From the NCBI RefSeq assembly GCF_003234655.2, contig NZ_CP126271.1, positions 496,001 through 560,000 on the forward strand: a stretch of DNA of 64,000 bases. The letters are read 5' to 3'. The notes beneath the pieces are model-generated. The model was not told where the DNA came from, searched no databases, and was given only the letters and a program-made list of their open reading frames with translations. The position numbers and the translations under genes are program-made. The DNA is from Curtobacterium sp. MCLR17_007 (lineage in GTDB: Bacteria; Actinomycetota; Actinomycetes; Actinomycetales; Microbacteriaceae). Positions 63,109 to 64,000 of this stretch are shown here, one piece after another; positions within the stretch are counted from its first letter, which is position 1; each line of letters opens with the position of its first letter.

Positions 63109-64000
63109 CGCTCTACGTCGACACGAGCCGCATCGGGATGCACGGGATCGGCCGGTACTCCCGCGAGGTGATCGACCGTCTCGACCTGCCCTGGACCGAC
63201 CTCGGCCATCGTCTGCGGCGCCCGCTTCCGATCGACGTCGTGAACCCGCGTCGCATGACGTTGCGCCCGCGCGACGTCGTGTACGCGCCGGGCTTCAACG
63301 CGGGTATCTCCCGCGCTCGTCAGTTCTTGACGATCCACGACCTGATCCACCTCGAGGTGGCATCCGAAGGCTCCGCGCTCAAGACGGTTTACTACGAACG
63401 CATCGTCCGTCCGGCCGTGCTTCGAGCTCGGTTGGCATTCACGGTGTCCGAGACTTCCAAGGAAAAGATCGTCGAGTGGCTTGACGATGATCGCGTGGAG
63501 GTCATCAACACCGGTAATGGTGTCTCGGAGGACTTCGTAGAGAGCGGGCGCCGCTGGTCAGTTGGGTCTGACTACTTGCTCTACGTGGGAAACCTTCGCG
63601 AGCACAAGAACACTGACGTGATGCTCGACGCCTTCGCGATGTCTGACGACCTGAACCTCGTCATGGTCACTTCGGATCGTGGCGCCGCGCTCGCCGCCGT
63701 TGCCGAACGGCGGCTCGAGGATCGGGTCACTGTGCTCGCAGGTGTGGACGACACCACGCTCGCGGCGATCTACCGCTCGTCCATCGGCCTCGTCATGCCG
63801 TCAACATCTGAGGGCTACGGACTGCCGGCGGCCGAGGCGATCGCCACCGGACGCCCCGTCATCTTTTGGTCGGGCTGTGCAAGCGTCGCCGAAATAGTCC
63901 AGAGCAATGGCATCGCGGTGTCCGAGGCGCGAGATGCGGCCGAATGGAATGCTGCGATCCTGCGGCTCGCCGATCATGACTTCCCAGCGGTACGCGCCGT
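63105..64000 (+). CDS. Family 4 glycosyltransferase (3' partial)
   Basis: The first 298 codons of a GT-B glycosyltransferase, cut by the right edge with no stop. MTLYVDTSRIGMHGIGRYSR is the acceptor-side start, YLLYVGNLREHKNTDVMLDA the linker, and GLVMPSTSEGYGLPAAEAIA the EX7E nucleotide-sugar motif. It starts with ATGA overlap. From about 63400 the codons become noticeably less GC-rich at third positions (ggt, gtt, tca, aat), as is common inside polysaccharide clusters. Confidence 0.9.
   Translation, partial: MTLYVDTSRIGMHGIGRYSREVIDRLDLPWTDLGHRLRRPLPIDVVNPRRMTLRPRDVVYAPGFNAGISRARQFLTIHDLIHLEVASEGSALKTVYYERIVRPAVLRARLAFTVSETSKEKIVEWLDDDRVEVINTGNGVSEDFVESGRRWSVGSDYLLYVGNLREHKNTDVMLDAFAMSDDLNLVMVTSDRGAALAAVAERRLEDRVTVLAGVDDTTLAAIYRSSIGLVMPSTSEGYGLPAAEAIATGRPVIFWSGCASVAEIVQSNGIAVSEARDAAEWNAAILRLADHDFPAVRA

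Overview
The window is very GC-rich, densely packed DNA from an actinobacterium, most likely a member of the Microbacteriaceae such as Curtobacterium or a close relative. This placement is inferred from base composition, the many GTG starts, an actinobacterial-type septum-formation protein, a DUF559/AbiEi-like nuclease, YhgE/Pip and CPBP proteins, and many leaderless-looking promoters; no rRNA or tRNA gene is present to confirm it. About 60 genes fill nearly all of the sequence. I saw no integrase, transposase, phage module or CRISPR array.

Layout. 1-2.6 kb: end of a MacB-type efflux operon (adaptor, ATPase, permease). 2.9-6.2 kb: carbohydrate ABC transporter (lipoprotein plus two permeases) with a DasR-like palindrome upstream. 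6.5-10.4 kb: fructose operon (DeoR regulator, 1-phosphofructokinase, PTS EIIABC). 10.7-13.6 kb: cytosolic GH20 hexosaminidase divergent from a ROK regulator; with the ABC transporter this suggests uptake and cleavage of chitin-derived oligosaccharides. 13.6-27 kb: DedA, DUF2945, Ser/Thr kinase, TrpF, HAD phosphatase, nitroreductase, AEC permease, exonuclease III, APH-like kinase, M23 peptidase, a large membrane protein, pyrE and a septum-formation protein. 27-32.4 kb: aldo/keto reductase, HEAT protein, then a manganese locus with a yybP-ykoY riboswitch in front of a CaCA antiporter, a DtxR/MntR regulator and a divergent CPBP protease. 32.5-38.4 kb: secreted PAP2 phosphatase, ANT-like/methyltransferase/HAD operon, TetR, SpoU methylase. 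38.8-45.4 kb: LacI, DUF559 nuclease, epimerase, and a TetR / degenerate ABC-ATPase / YhgE operon. 45.5-52.1 kb: secreted subtilase, 56-aa protein, L,D-transpeptidase, Ig-repeat surface protein. 52.4-58 kb: purA, low-molecular-weight tyrosine phosphatase, SpoIIE phosphatase, 110-aa protein, two CPBP proteases. 58.1 kb to the right edge: the start of an exopolysaccharide cluster (Wzz/BY-kinase, Asp-box membrane protein, initiating sugar transferase, two glycosyltransferases, the last one cut by the edge).

The most unusual content lies between genes. Three dispersed families of inverted-repeat elements recur: (i) an 82-bp core, often extended to about 115 bp, whose two ends change together between a GGTTCC and a GGTCGC type; (ii) a perfect hairpin of about 44 bp after operons, with compensatory base changes in its stem; (iii) a GAGCAGAAAACGTCGGG palindrome present three times. 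Other points of interest are the Mn riboswitch with a visible expression platform, the nucleotide-binding-dead ABC ATPase homologue fixed in an operon with TetR and YhgE, and two secreted proteins sharing an unexplained C-terminal LPVV(A/S)G end. Large open frames opposite real genes are GC-composition shadows and are left out.
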